Positions 22,534 to 35,093 of a stretch of DNA of 64,000 nucleotides are shown one piece after another. Origin of the DNA: Ambrosia x helenae (lineage: Eukaryota; Streptophyta; Magnoliopsida; Asterales; Asteraceae); assembly GCA_030844895.1 (NCBI GenBank), contig CM061224.1:79030127-79094126 (forward strand), written 5' to 3'. Below the pieces are notes generated by a model. That model was not told where the DNA came from. It searched no databases and worked only from the letters and a program-made list of their open reading frames with translations. Both the position numbers and the translations under genes were made by a program. The first letter of the stretch is position 1; each line of letters starts with the position of its first letter.

Positions 22534-23144
22534 TTGTGTTTTAATCCTTTCAACTTAATTATATACAAAACAGATTCAATGTGTTCTTCCCCAATTATAA
22601 TCAAATCGTGCCCTAATTTCCAAATCAATACAATTGGTGATCATTAGCCCCTGAATCTTTGGGGCTAATGACCACAGTGTGCCGAAGGTTATAACCCACA
22701 AAAAAAAACTTACAAATAAACGCGATGCTCGGGTCTGCGAGTGTGATAAAGAAAACGCCCAAAAAAATGATTTGAATGGTTTCAATAATAGATTTAAAAC
22801 AGAAATTGGATGTGGGGAAGTGATAATCGGCGCTCTGAGATGGTGTGGCCACGTTCAATTTATAGGGTAAAGGTCCGATTGAAGATTTGGCAAGGTTTGA
22901 CCAGTTTTAATGTTAAACGCGTGAATTAGAGCGAGATTTGGAATGTTATAAAGTTGATTGATGAAATGAACGCGTATGATTTACCACGAAACAACTAATC
23001 AGTTGATGGTTACCATGATTGCAGCTTATCATTGACTTCCCTTTGTTTCCTTGTTCACGACTAGCAGCAGCAGATAAGGAAGAGGAATTGGATCAGTAAA
23101 AGAAAGGGTTAAATATAAATAGGATTGGGTTTAAATCAGATGTG

Positions 23145-23238
23145 AGCCATTGGCTCAGGTGGTTGTGGTGTGTGGTTGTACGCTGGCCGGCTCGGGTTCG
23201 AGTCCGGTCAGAGGCAAAGGTTTTCTTTATTTTTTTTT
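23145..23238 (+). promoter_or_regulatory. tRNA-like Pol III module, antisense to D (5' LTR)
   Basis: A box at 23151-23162, B box at 23195-23205 and T9 at 23230-23238, identical to the 3' LTR copy. Confidence 0.75.
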
Positions 23239-23491
23239 ACATATAAGGGGGACTGTTGGGCCGGCCTGTGGATGGGCCTGCCATCTTGGGCTGAACATGG
23301 GCTCAGGTAACCCACCAAGGTTGAAGGGGGGTTTGGGCTATGGTTTGGTTAAGGGTTTAAGTGGTGTTGGACTAGACTAAGCTTGTAACTTATTATCATT
23401 GTTTTTATTATTATTATTTTCATTATTATTATTATTAAATATATATATATATATATATATATAATGAAAAAGTGACGGATGTCACATTGAC

Positions 23492-25585
23492 TCAGGTTAC
23501 TTTCTTGGTTACTCTTCAACTAGAAAAGCCTACAAGGTTTTTAATTCTCACACCAAGATAGTAGAAGAAACATTGAATGTCAAGTTCAATGAGTCAAAAC
23601 ACACTCTTATTCCAGCACATCCTGCTGAACTCTTTGACCTTGACAACTTTCACTTTGGACCTGAAAAGACTGTTACTTCTTCCAAACCTACTTATTATGG
23701 TGATCAAAGGTTTGAAGATGAGGATCCTACACCATGGACTCCTCAAACAGTCATTAAGTCAACTACAACACCATCAGAAGTTTCTCAAACTTCTGATCAA
23801 ACAAATACTAAAGGCCAAACTCAAACATCTGCTTCAGCACCTGCAACTACTGAAGAAGCTAAAACTGCTGAACCAGATATTATAGACCTCAGTAGATTGT
23901 TTGAAGAACAAGAGCCACCTACACCTGTCAGTGGTTTACAACAACTGATTGAACGCAGAGATCATCCACTTGATCAAATCATGGGTGATATAGCTTCAGG
24001 TGTTCTTACCAGAAACCAGCTCTCCAACTTTTGCCTATTTTCAGCTTTTATTTCACAGTTGGAACCAAAGAAGTACCAGGAAGCCCTCAAAGACAATAAT
24101 TGGGTGCAAGCTATGCAAGATGAACTGCTTCAGTTCAACAAGCAACAGGTCTGGGAAATCTGTCCCTTACCTCCAAACAAGCAACCAAGTGGTACAAGAT
24201 GGGTTTTCAGGAACAAACAAGATGAAGCTGGTATGATAATCAAGAACAAGGCAAGACTGGTAGTTCAAGGGTACTCTCAAGAAGAGGGAATTGACTATGA
24301 TGAAACCTTTGCTCCAGTTGCAAGGCTTGAGGCCATCAGGTTATTTCTGGCCTATGCCATTTCCAACAAAATTAAAGTTTATCAAATGGATGTGAAAAGT
24401 GCATTTTTGTATGGAAAAATAAAAGAGGAGGTGTATGTCTGTCAGCCACCTGGGTTTGAGGATCCTTCTCATCCTGAGTGGGTGTACAGACTAGACAAAG
24501 CTCTTTATGGGCTCAAACAGGCTCCAAGAGCCTGGTATGATACACTCTCCACCTTTTTACTCAAAAATAACTTTACAAGAGGTGCCATTGATAAAACTCT
24601 TTTCATTAAACATGTTGGAAATCATGTCTTACTTGTTCAAATTTATGTTGATGATGTCATTTTTGGTTCAACAAACACAAAACTGTGTGATGATTTTAAG
24701 AAACTCATGCAATCAAAATTTGAGATGAGTACCATGGGAGAACTGCAGTACTTTCTAGGACTGCAGATCAAGCAACAAACAAATGGAACTCTTATGCATC
24801 AATCAAAATATGTTAAAGAATTATTGAACAAATTTTCTTTAAATGACTGTAAATCATGTTCCACTCCCATGACACCAATCACACAAGTTGAACCTGATGA
24901 TCAAGGAAAACAGGTTGATCAAACCATGTACAGATGCATGATAGGCTCCCTTTTATACTTAACTGCTTCTAGACCAGATATTATGTTTTCAACATGTGTC
25001 TGTGCTAGATATCAATCAGCACCAAGGGAATCACACCTTATAGCAGTCAAAAGAATTTTCAGATATCTGAAAGGAACTCCAACACTTGGAATTTGGTATC
25101 CTGCTTCAAGCAATACCAAGTTATCAGCTTTTTCAGATAGTGACTATGCAGGGTGTAAGATGACAAGAAAGTCAACATCTGGTGGTTGTCAATTCCTGGG
25201 TAACTGTCTAGTGTCATGGCAATCAAAGAAGCAAACATCTGTTGCAACTTCAACTGCTGAAGCTGAATACATTGCAGCTGCAAGTTGTACATCACAGATA
25301 CAATGGCTCCAATATCAACTTCTTGATTATGGAATCAAAGAAACCAAGACACCTTTGTTTGTAGACAGCAAATCTGCCATTAGCATCATTCAAAATCCGG
25401 TACAGTTCTCAAAAACCAAACATATTGAGATCAGGTACCATTTCATAAGAGATTGCTATGAAAAAGGCAAGATTGAGGTGAAGCATGTAGCAACAGCTAA
25501 TCAAATAGCTGACATCTTCACTAAGCCCCTTGACACATCAACATTTCAGAAGTTAGTATCCATGCTTGGAATGCTAAATTTGTAA
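23492..25585 (+). pseudogene. pol: Element C pol, second part: RT and RNase H
   Basis: Continues C's integrase in phase after D and the TTGAC duplication. It opens with SGYFLGYSSTRKAYKVFN, the usual end of the copia integrase, followed by a Ser/Thr-rich linker. RT: WVFRNKQDEAG, ARLVVQGYSQEEGIDYDETFA, QMDVKSAFLYGK, ALYGLKQAPRAWYD and the catalytic YVDDVIFGST near 24645. RNase H: FSDSDYAGCKMTRKSTSGGC, STAEAEYIAA, VDSKSAI, HIEIRYHFIRD, and an end at FTKPLD...GMLNL (stop at 25583-25585). No stop or frameshift is seen in this part. The only lesion in C's pol is D itself, so pol was probably open until D landed. Confidence 0.96.
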
Positions 25586-26198
25586 GTGTTTACTTTATTT
25601 TTTTTTAAAACATATATGCATACAGTTAGAATCCAAGTTAACACTTGATTCTACCCAACTCTACATCAAACTTCTACATCAATCACTACTGTTATGCATA
25701 AAACATCACAAATTTTTTTTTCTTCCATCCCTGATTCCATCCTGTTTACCTTTTCTTTTTTCTGGTTTTCACTTACAAAAGACAAAAGTCTGAAACAAAA
25801 CTTCTGAAAAACAAAAAGAGAAACTACTGATTAACAAAAATCAGTATGAGAGAACTACTGATGAACAAAAATCATCAGTATGGAAATAACTTCTGAAAAA
25901 AGGTAAAACTTCTGATAAAATAAACTTCAGAAGTTAAATTCTCATCAGTTGTTTTAAAACTACTGAAGAGAATATGGGAACTACTGAAGAAGTTGGGTCT
26001 TCTTCAGCAGTTTTAGTCAAAAAGGGTAAATCAGACTTTCCCATCAGTACTTTGACCTAAGTCGGTCAAAAACCACTGTTATATACCTTTTTCATCACTT
26101 ATCCTTTCAAAAAGCAAAAATTTCCCACCGTCTCTCTCAAAAAACTCTCTCAAAAACCTTAACCTGCAAATCAACTGTTCGATCAAAACCAAAACCAC
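25586..26198 (+). repeat. C post-pol spacer, rich in the C motif
   Basis: Non-coding. From 25795 to 26060 it holds more than ten copies of AACTACTGA, AACTTCTGA and the complements CATCAGTA and TTCAGAAG. The same motif fills the first third of C's LTR. The last 100 bp lead to the third ORF. Confidence 0.7.
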
Positions 26199-29100
26199 AT
26201 GGCTCTAGTTCTAAAACAGGGACACAATCAAAGGGCCTTTCTTGAAAAACAAGAAGGCTGGTCCCAATACGATGAGATCATTGATCTTGTCGTAAAATCC
26301 CAATATTTTACTGCTCTCACAATAAACCCACCAATTCACACTGAAACTCTGAATGAGTTCTGGGCATATGCTGAGACGGTGACAACGGATGATGAGGTCA
26401 TTTCCCTCAACTCAAGAATAAAAGGGAAACCACTGACCATCACACCGGCCACACTGGCAACAAGACTGGGTCTGGATGATGTAACTGCCCCTGACCATGT
26501 TGCTAATTCTGATATTCACCTAACCATGACTGAGTGTGGTTATCAAGGTACTCTCTCCCATGCTACAATCTTCAAAAAATATTTTGAACCAAAATACAAG
26601 CTTTTGTTTCATTATATTATTATGTGTTTGAGTCCAAAAACAGGGTCTTATGACCAGATGCCCTCCACTTTTCAACCAAAATTTCATTCCATTGTGAATG
26701 AAACTAAATTCAGGGCATCAAAACTATTTTTTAATGAGTTGGTGTTACATCACAATAATACCAAGAAAAAGTTTTTGTTATACCCAAGGTTCATTATGCA
26801 ATGCATAATAGGGGAACTGGGTAATGAGGTGCTTGTGGGAAAAATTTCAACTTTAAATCCTTTAACATCACAAGCATACTCAAGGCATAACAAACCGACT
26901 GCCTGGCCAGAAGATGATCAGGGAGAACAACAACAAGTCCCCCTGAAGCCCACATCTTCCAAACTCACACCACCAAAAGCCAAAAAGCCCAAGCCAACAA
27001 AAACTGCACCCCACCAACCCAAAAGAAAAGCTGTTCAGGAGGTTGAGATGCCTGAACATGCTCATGAGCATTCTGCTCTTCAAATAGGTGAGACTGAAAC
27101 ACCCTCTCAGTCTCATCCATCTCAAACCCCACCAAGAGCACCCATAACCATTTTATTCAAAAGAAAAAGACTTAGAAAAACATATGAAACACACTCTTCT
27201 TTTGAAACTGCTGAACAACATCTTTCACCTATTGCCCAAACTACTGAACCAACCCCACAAATTTCTGAACAAGAGGCAATAGAAATTGCCAAACTTCTCT
27301 CTGGGCTAAAAGAGAAGGTCCCATCTGATCATGTCAGTCCCCTACAACCACAACAAACAGGGGACATAACTACTACATCAGACATGGATGTGGACATCTC
27401 TAGCCCTATCCCAAGAGATGAGGGTGGACCAAAGTCTTTAAGCCCAATTTTAGAGACTCTTGGGGCATCTGAGGCTACTACTACTCTGTTACCACCCAGT
27501 GGTGGATCTGAGGATAGAAGTAACATAGCTAAGACCTCAGATGTGGCAACTACTGATGAAGGCTTAATGCCTGAAGTAGGAAATCCTCAGAACCATGAAC
27601 AAGAGGTTCATGAGAGAACTGAGTTGGGCTCAGCTCATGATTTAACTGTGACAGTCCTCATTGAGGGCAACATCAGGGATTCAGATGATTCCATTAATTT
27701 GGATGATGTTTCAAAAACACAAACTACTGAATTGACGGCACTTTCTGAAGGTCCTGTTTTAGGGGTATCCAGGCTCAAGAAGCCAGTCACCCCTGCACAG
27801 GTTAAAGCCCACTCAATCCCTAAAACCCCTAGAGTGGCATCCTCTGTACAACATGAGGATCTCCCAAAAACACCCCCTTCACAACAAATGCCTACCCAAT
27901 TCCCTGGGCAAACAAGCATAGACCTGAACCAGCTATGCAGCCCAGAGGGTCTCCTGTACCACATGATGAATACTCTCATCAGAAATCACTTCCAAACATA
28001 TACAGCTGACGTGTAGCTGTCCATCAAGAATCAATTTGGAGTGATCAAGACCAAGATAAATGATCTGTCCAACAAACTAGACTTCAACAGCAAACAGATT
28101 GCTCATCTTCAAGGACAATTCTCCCAACCCTCTGCTTCAAGGGTTAAAATTGATGAATCCAAAAAGGGGGAGAAGATCAGGGAACCTAAGGAGTCATTCC
28201 AAGCCAGGATAAGGGCAAGAGTGGCCATCCTTGAAAGAGATCAAAAAGATCAGGCCAGAAAAGAAAAATTGGCGAAACAGTTTGGTGTCTCAATAGAAGA
28301 AATTGAAGCAGCAGAGAAAGAAGATGAGACTCAAACATCTGAAGAATCCCTAAGGTATAATGAAGAAACTTCTGATGACAAAACTTCTGATGAAGAATCA
28401 GAAAGTACTGAAGACAATCCTTCAGTAGTTGACAAACCATCAGCCGTTGTCAACACATCAGAGGTTAACACTTCCAAACTTCAAACAACTGAACCTTCTA
28501 GAACCACTGCTCCCATTCAACCAACATCTGATCCCATCAGGCCTACATCCATTACAACAATAACTGTACTAAACCCTTCTCCTATCTCTCAATCAGCCGA
28601 ATTAATAGAGAAGAGCTTAGTTGCAACCAACAAGAAGGCCAGAGAAGATCAGATCTGGAAAACTCTGGAAGAAAGGGATGATTTAGATTTAAGCCATGAA
28701 GAAAAACTTCAGGCTTATGAAGATGAACTACAAAGGCAGGCTAGCCTTGATGAGATTGCTGAACAAGATAAAAGACAGCAACTGGTGTCTTACATTACCA
28801 AGAACAGCAAGACTAAAGCCTTTACACTCAAAGGACTCTCTATGCCAGAGCTGACAAGAAGAACACAACTGCTTGCAGACAAAATGGCCACACGCAAAGA
28901 AGGAAAGGCCAAGAGAGCCCAGATAATAGAAGAGTTAGTAGCAGAAGGATATGGTTCAAAAGCCTCAGTATCCAGATGGAAAGAAGAAAGACTAATGGAT
29001 ACTTACAGAAAATACTTGGCTGCCAAGGCTGCAAATCCAGAGAAGTTTCAAACTGCTGATCCTTCAAGATCAGTAGTTAGAACTTCTCGTGTATCAAGAA

Positions 29101-29699
29101 GAACTGCTACTCAGAGAAAGAAGGCAGAGGACAATGTCAAAACTGACTTCAAAATGGTACTACTTGAAGGAAGTTCAATAGTCCATTCAGATTTTGACAT
29201 TGAGGAGAAACCTCAGTTAACTCAATTCAGGGATCCTTCCACTTTTGCCTACCAAATACAAAAGACCATTAAAGAAAAGCTGCATACCAGAGTAGTGACT
29301 GAACACCATCTCCCAACTGTTCAGATGCCTGATATGCAACAACAACAAGGAAGAGAATCCCACCTGAGGCTATCTGAAACTGAAAACATCCAGCACTCAG
29401 GTTCATCAACCCAAGGGACAAGTCTTGTTCCCTATTCTTCTGACTTTAACAAGTCAAAGATACCTATCATCAAATGGTCACTTACTGATAACAACTCAGT
29501 ATTGTTGACAAGAAGAGACCTCTCAAGCAGGGCTTACAAGAAGATCAGTGATCTGAAGAAACTGTCAACACAAGACCTGCTCACTATTCAACATCTAGAA
29601 CCACAGAGAGGATCTCTATCTGATGGTCAGTTAAACCAGCTCAAGAACACCATGTACAAAGAGATATGGAAGATTGTTCAAGACAGAAGAAAAACATAA
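26199..29699 (+). pseudogene. Element C third ORF (Sirevirus env-like/ORF3), one in-frame stop
   Basis: About 1,166 codons in one frame after pol, interrupted only by TAG at 28014-28016. The position matches the optional third ORF of Sireviruses, called env-like in SIRE1; its function is unknown. The N-terminal 230 residues look globular, with TLNEFWAYAE near residue 46 and FLLYPRFIMQCIIGEL near 190; B's ORF3 has FLLYPRFLQMVF at the like position. A Pro/Ser/Thr-rich middle follows. After the stop come acidic and Lys-rich segments with probable coiled coils (KTKINDLSNKLDFNSKQIAHLQ). I see no signal peptide or membrane span, so an envelope role is not supported by the sequence. It ends 31 bp before the purine tract. 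Confidence 0.8.
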
Positions 29700-29730
29700 G
29701 GAATTAGTAAGGTTTTGGCTTCATCAATCC

Positions 29731-29740
29731 AGGGGGAGAT
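29731..29740 (+). other. C polypurine tract
   Basis: AGGGGGAGAT directly before the 3' LTR. A similar AAGGGGGAG also lies inside the LTR near 30309. Confidence 0.85.
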
Positions 29741-30461
29741 TGTTAGGACAAAGAGGATTGGTGAAACCACTTTTGGAAACCTTAGTCTAATTCACTTCTG
29801 TCATTTTGGCTAAGTATAGAAGTACTGAAGAGAAGACAAGAAACTGCTGAAGAGAAGATATGAGAAGTGCTGAAGAAGAAACTTCATCAGAAGTTCTGAA
29901 GTCCAAACCAGACAAGTTCACTTCAGAAGTACTGAAGACAAACTACTCATCAGTAGTTTGTCTTTCATCAGCACTTAGCATCAGATATTTTCCACCGCCT
30001 TTTGCATCAGTAGTTTTATTGTTTATTATTACTTTTAGCTATTTTGTTAGTTTCAATGTTGCAACTTGTGCAACTTGTTTCTATTGTTTCTGTACTTGCT
30101 TTTTGGGCAAGATACATGTATGTAAACGTCTATAAATAGGAGGCTTCAACCTTCTATTTTAGACATTGATTTTAATAGAAAAATCCTTCAAAACACTATC
30201 ACTGTTCTATTCCATTTCAGTATTTATTGTGAATCTGTCTAAGTATCTAATTCTCATTTACTGCTTGGATTCATAATAAATACTTGTCATTTATTAGTTT
30301 CAATCATCAAGGGGGAGTAATAACTCTTCCTTAATATAAAAAGTGTTGCTTTAACTTAATCATTCCGCTGTGCTTATAATCTGATCTACAAGGACTTGCT
30401 AAACACTTAAGTGTCAAGATAGCAAGTTCTTACTTAGCAAAAAGAGCAAACTGATCCAACA
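29741..30461 (+). repeat. C 3' LTR, complete
   Basis: 721 bp, TGTTAGGAC to CTGATCCAACA. The first 220 bp are packed with AGTACTGAAGA and AACTACTCATCAGTAGTT motifs. TATAAATA is at 30131-30138. Confidence 0.95.
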
Positions 30462-31548
30462 TAACTGATGGTGGTTGATGTCGATTTTCTAAACCTAGTT
30501 ACACCATTTGAGCTTTGTAACTTTTTAAATGTGAAAATATGATTGTTGGATGCTTAAAAGTTGGAAAATAATTGGAACGGGACTCGTTTTTGAGATTTGG
30601 AAAATTTATCAAAAATCCCAATTTTCATTCGCCCATTCGGTTGGTCGAATGAGGGATTTTTCATGTTCTTTTGTATGTTTTAAACGGGCGAAGGAGTGTG
30701 TTCTTGAACATATGCTTCATTCGAACCCTTTTCGCTCATTCGTACCTTTAACTAGGGTCGAAGGAGACAAAAGTTTCTCTTTCGTACGAATAGAATGGGC
30801 GAAGGAGGATGCCTATATATACCATTTATGTCTCATTCGAACCTATTCAAAAAAATTTCAGAAATTTCACTCTAACCTCATCTTGTTGCCCTGTTATTTT
30901 GTGCCTTATCATTGTGCTCGTCTACTTACACTGATCATTTTCCACTATCTTTTACAGGTTAACATCAAGGATTAATGGATTTATCCCTATTTTTATGTTT
31001 CGAGCCCTAACTTTTAAAACTGATATTAATCTAGTTCATTGTTATGATTGATGATTTGGATTCATTATTTCTGTGTTTTAGGGGGAGAAAAATCATAAAC
31101 CAAGGTTTAAAAAACAATAGAGTGTTCAATTGATCAATTCTTTAGTTCGAAACCTAGGTTTAATATGAAAACACAGAGATAATGAGAAATTGATGAATCT
31201 GTTAGTATAGAATGGTTAATCGGCATTGTTAGGTGCAATACAAATCAAAAGACCATGATCCGAAAACATAAATTTCAAAATTGAAAATTCAAAATATGAA
31301 CAGACTCCTTCGACCCTTTCGAATGGGCGAAGGAGATAACAAACTGGTCGAATGAAAAACTTATGGGCGAACGAAACTTTTTACCAAAATTCATACATTC
31401 GTACCATCAAAATTTCTCATTCGCACCTTGTTGTTTCTCATTCGCACCCCAGTTTGAGCGAATGAGAATGTTAATTACCAAAATTTTCAAAATTTGAATT
31501 TTTGTCGATTTTTATCATGTGTCTTTGTTTTGTTTTGCAGAATTAACC
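30462..31548 (+). repeat. B post-pol spacer, second part
   Basis: No credible ORF. It is rich in the B motif in both orientations (GGGCGAAGGAG, GGTCGAATGA, CTCATTCGAACC, CATTCGTACC), mainly at 30625-30845 and 31305-31465. A PPT-like TAGGGGGAGA is at 31079-31088. It ends in TTTGTTTTGTTTTGCAG, an acceptor-like tract nine bases before the third ORF's ATG. Confidence 0.65.
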
Positions 31549-34500
31549 ATGTCCGAGCAGGAGAAGACGACTGAGCAAGCTGGATCCTCCTCACAACCTG
31601 CCAAGACAGTTCCTGAAGAGCTTTTAGCCTTCGAAAATGCGCATAATTGCTGTGCGTATCTCGGAGAAGTGAAAAAGCACACGGAGTTTGTTGGAATCAT
31701 TGAATTCTTGAAGAGATGTAGGGTGATTGACGCGATTGCTACACCGACGATTATTTACAGAGATATGATGCAAGAATTTTGGTCAGGAGCGAAGCTTGAT
31801 TTCTGGAATTGCGAGTCGTGCTTGACTAGCAAGATCCAAGTTCAAAGAGTTATTGTGTGTGAGCAGGATTTACGAGAAGCGTTGAACTTACAAGATGAGA
31901 AAACAGATCCTAAGGAGTTTAGTTTCATGGATTAGTGAAAGTGTCTCCTGAGAATGAAATACAATGGACCAATCACTGACGGTTCATTGCACAAAGGAAA
32001 ACTTTGCCCTCAATTCAAATATTTGGCACAAGTTTTGATACATGTCTTCGGATCTGCAGTTGGAGGATATGACTTGATGCGCAAGAGTATCAGCTCTATG
32101 ATGTTAGCTCTGGTGTTGAACAAACCGTTCAATGTTTCAGGCATGCTGATGGAACACTTATTAGAACCTGTGAACGGCACGAGGAATCTGAAGTTTCTGC
32201 TATATCCTCGTTTCCTCCAGATGGTGTTTGACAACAAGTATAAAGACTTGAAAAGGGATCCTAAGCACATAGTTGTTCAGGAACATATGTCGCTTAATAC
32301 ACTTGCTAGGATGAAGGCGTATAAAGGATTGTCAGTCAATGAACGTCCACCAGTAAGGCGTTTATTTGGACATCTAGCAAGAGTAGATTATACAGATCCA
32401 GGTGAAGGGCTTGTGAGACATGCAAACAGTGATTCTGATCCAGATAACCCATTACATCCTGTTGATCCTGATGCGAAGCGTAAAAGACAGGTTGTGAATG
32501 TCGGTGCCTAGAGTGGAAAGGTTAAGAAGAAATAGATAAGGTTAGATGTTGTGTCTGAACATGAGAAGAAGAAAAGCACACCAAGACGAAACAAAACGAT
32601 GGCAAAGAAAGGTTTGCATATTGCAGATGAAGCGTCGATTGATTCAGAAGAGACGCAAGATGATGAACATTGGGACTCAGAGACTGAAACGTTGAAGACC
32701 ACCACGCCCAAGGCCACTGAGGCTGGTGAGTCTGCTAGTCAGAATGTTGAAGATCAAGGGAATAAGAGTCCAATCCCTGTTAATGAAGATGAAGTGATTC
32801 TGAATATAGATAAAGATTTACCTGGTTCACCTGTACAAGCTGATAAGTCAAGGAAGAAGAAACCAGAGAAACCAAGTCTAAAGGGAAAGAAGGAGATTGA
32901 ATTGCTCATAGCTGGTAAGAAACTACCACCAGTTTCTAGTTCTAAGTCACCGGTTACTGCACCAGCACCAAAGAAACATTAGATAATGTGCTCAAGAAGA
33001 TTAGGAAAGGCAAACTGCCTGAGGCTGCTGAACCGCCTGTGAAGAAGAAGGTTTCAGTGGATAGTGATATCATGAGTGCTGTGAATCAAAGGTTATCTGA
33101 GATGATGAGTATTATTAACAAACAGCAAACTGAGATCGAGCAATTGAAGACAAATGATCAAAAGATGTTGGAAGTCGTAGTCACATCCCATGATGATAAT
33201 GAAGTTTTGAAGAAAACTATCAATAGGTTGAAAAGAGAGAACAAGAAGTTGCTGAAGCACGAGCAATGAAACACCAGAAGGATTATTGTCTTGAAAGAGG
33301 AGAATAAACATTTGAAGAAGAGTAACAAGCATATGGATGATTTGATAAAAGACTTGTACTCTCGAGCTCCTCAACTTCAAGCTGGTGAAGAAGATAAGGA
33401 AAGAGAAGAAGAGCAGGTCGATTTTGAACCATCTAACGAAGAAGAAGATGAAGAACTTGATGAAGATGCAGGTAATGAGTCTAATAATAAGAAGAAGAAA
33501 GATGATGGAGATGATGGAGGTTCAGATGGTGGTTCGAGTGATGGAAACAGCTCTGCTTTTGATAGTAGTGATGATGATGATGATGACAACGCTGAAAAGT
33601 ATACATATGAAAAGCGGGATCCAAGTAAGGGTGGAGAGTCGAGCTCTAAGACTCCAGGTGAAAATGTGGATGACGATATATTCTGGAATGAGAAACTGCA
33701 GTCGTTATCTGAAGAAGACAAGAACATGTATCGTCAGATGCTCACAGATCGAGTCTGGACGATTGACATGACAAGCAAATTTCCAGAAATATTTGAGTCG
33801 AGCAATAAACTGTTTGAGTTGGAGTTTGATGACCCTGATCTTGAAGATGGAGAGGTTTATGCGGCGATTTCTAAAGAAATACTTGAAGGATTAGCCAAAC
33901 AGGTGGGAAAGACTTTGGAAGAGTTGCTCGCCGACAATTACATTCCAAAGATACCTGAAAAGGAAGCCGGTAATCATTCTGATGACGTGATGTTCCTGCT
34001 TTTGAAGATGTTGAAATGGAAGATATAACAAGTGAGGAATATCCACAATATTTCAAGAATAATCAAGATTGTGGATTTCCTGGATTCTCGGATGAAGTGC
34101 TAAACCAAGCCGAGAAACTGGCGAAAGAGAAGAGCAGAGTGTTTGAAGATGAAATTTTCAAAGGGCATGATAAACCACGGTTCGAGCAATCTGAGAGTTT
34201 GAAGGAGTTCTTGAGGAAATTGAAAGAGAAAGAAAACAATCGTCCGAAAGATGAAATACAAGGAAGCTTTTACAAACTTCATAGTGGAATTTTCAAAGGT
34301 CGTGCCTTGGCCTGGAAGTTTGTAAAGGAACTGAGATGCATAGCAGTGAAGTGGGAGAAGGGGATCTTATATTTTGATAAGTTTCATCATTTGAAGACTC
34401 AACCCTATTGGGCAATTCGTGATATTTGCCGTCACCGTTTAACGGGAGCGTCAAATAGTCAGATTACCTACTTTGCTGAAAAGATGACGAGAGAAAGCCG

Positions 34501-35065
34501 AACCAAGTGGGATTTGTTTGAACCACAATATCCTAAACGAATTGTTCATAAAAAGGATATTGATCAGATTACAGGAATGCCCAAGGTGACGTTAAAGTAT
34601 AAACCACCGCGAGTGTTGAAAAAGATTCCTTTGTTGCCGATCCCACAACACTTCGCTAAAGATTTCATTTGGTGGTATTACGATTGGAAGATAGCAGAGG
34701 CTGTGATTGTACTGAAAGACGGAGAGAAGAACTTCAAGAAAATACACATTTTTGATCCCATCTGGTTAATCAACTGTTCACATGAGGATATAATAATGTT
34801 GTTTTACAATCCGATCTATTCTGAAGTGAAGGATGCTGAACAAGCAGGAAAATACCAACGTGTGGTATTTCTGTGCTTTGCATATGATATAAACGCTGGT
34901 TGTGACTATGACGAGAAGCTCGGGAAGTTTGTTGAGAAGCAAAAGGTGCCTGAATTGAAAAAGACGAAGCCAAAGCAATTTCAGGAACCGGTTTTGACTA
35001 AAGAACAGAAGATTCAACGACATATCAAATTAATGAACATCAGAATGGATGAACAACGTCGATAG
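31549..35065 (+). pseudogene. Element B third ORF (Sirevirus env-like/ORF3), broken
   Basis: Starts at the ATG at 31549 (MSEQEKTTEQ), right after the acceptor-like tract. Total span is about 1,172 codons, almost the same as C's ORF3. The first 300 residues look globular (MMQEFWSGAKLDFW; KFLLYPRFLQMVFD), matching the EFW and FLLYPRF motifs of C's protein. Next come Lys-rich and Ser-rich stretches, a probable coiled coil (NQRLSEMMSIINKQQTEIEQL) and a very acidic Asp/Glu/Ser run near 33420-33600. Lesions seen: in-frame stops at 31933, 32509, 32533, 32980 and 33267, and frame changes near 32985 and 34016. The C-terminal 350 residues (34016-35065) are an unbroken globular-looking region without a family I recognise. 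Function unknown. Confidence 0.75.
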
Positions 35066-35082
35066 CAATCCAAGCAATAGTC

Positions 35083-35093
35083 GAGGGGGAGTT
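35083..35093 (+). other. B polypurine tract
   Basis: GAGGGGGAGTT directly before the 3' LTR. Confidence 0.85.

Larger units (their letters stand above)
15795..23486 (-). mobile_element. Element D: gagless LTR element inside C's integrase
   Basis: Two almost identical LTRs (2,594 and 2,588 bp) flank 2.5 kb of non-coding DNA. The perfect duplication TTGAC is at 15790-15794 and 23487-23491. The primer site near 20884-20895 reads on the minus strand and the purine tract adjoins 18388, so D is minus-oriented. No gag, protease, RT or integrase is visible, as in LARD-type elements. The leader and the 3' internal blocks are shared with F, G and H. The LTRs differ by only a few bases and AT-repeat length, making D the youngest insertion of its nest. 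Confidence 0.97.
20899..23486 (-). repeat. D 5' LTR
   Basis: Near-identical partner of 15795-18388. Differences seen: one base lost in an A run near 22062, ACGCG against ACGAC near 23058, one extra T near 23130 and a shorter AT repeat near 23450. Confidence 0.96.
11261..30461 (+). mobile_element. Element C: Sirevirus-type Ty1/copia element inside B
   Basis: Order is truncated 5' LTR, PBS, gag, pol (split by D), spacer, third ORF, PPT, 3' LTR. Over the 571 shared bases I count about four LTR differences, so the insertion is young. The 5' LTR lacks its first 150 bp, and no target-site duplication can be shown. The right edge, ending CCAACA at 30461, is firm. Apart from D and two in-frame stops the coding regions look intact. 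Confidence 0.93.

Noticed and set aside
26199..29699. True viral envelope gene
   Set aside because: No signal peptide, membrane span or envelope-type pattern is visible. Only the position supports the env-like name.
31079..31088. Extra purine tract TAGGGGGAGA in B's spacer as an end of another element
   Set aside because: No LTR start follows it. Sireviruses can hold several PPT-like tracts, so it is noted only within the spacer.
31549..35065. Host gene lying between repeats
   Set aside because: It sits between B's pol and B's purine tract on B's strand, has the same length and position as C's third ORF, and shares motifs with it.
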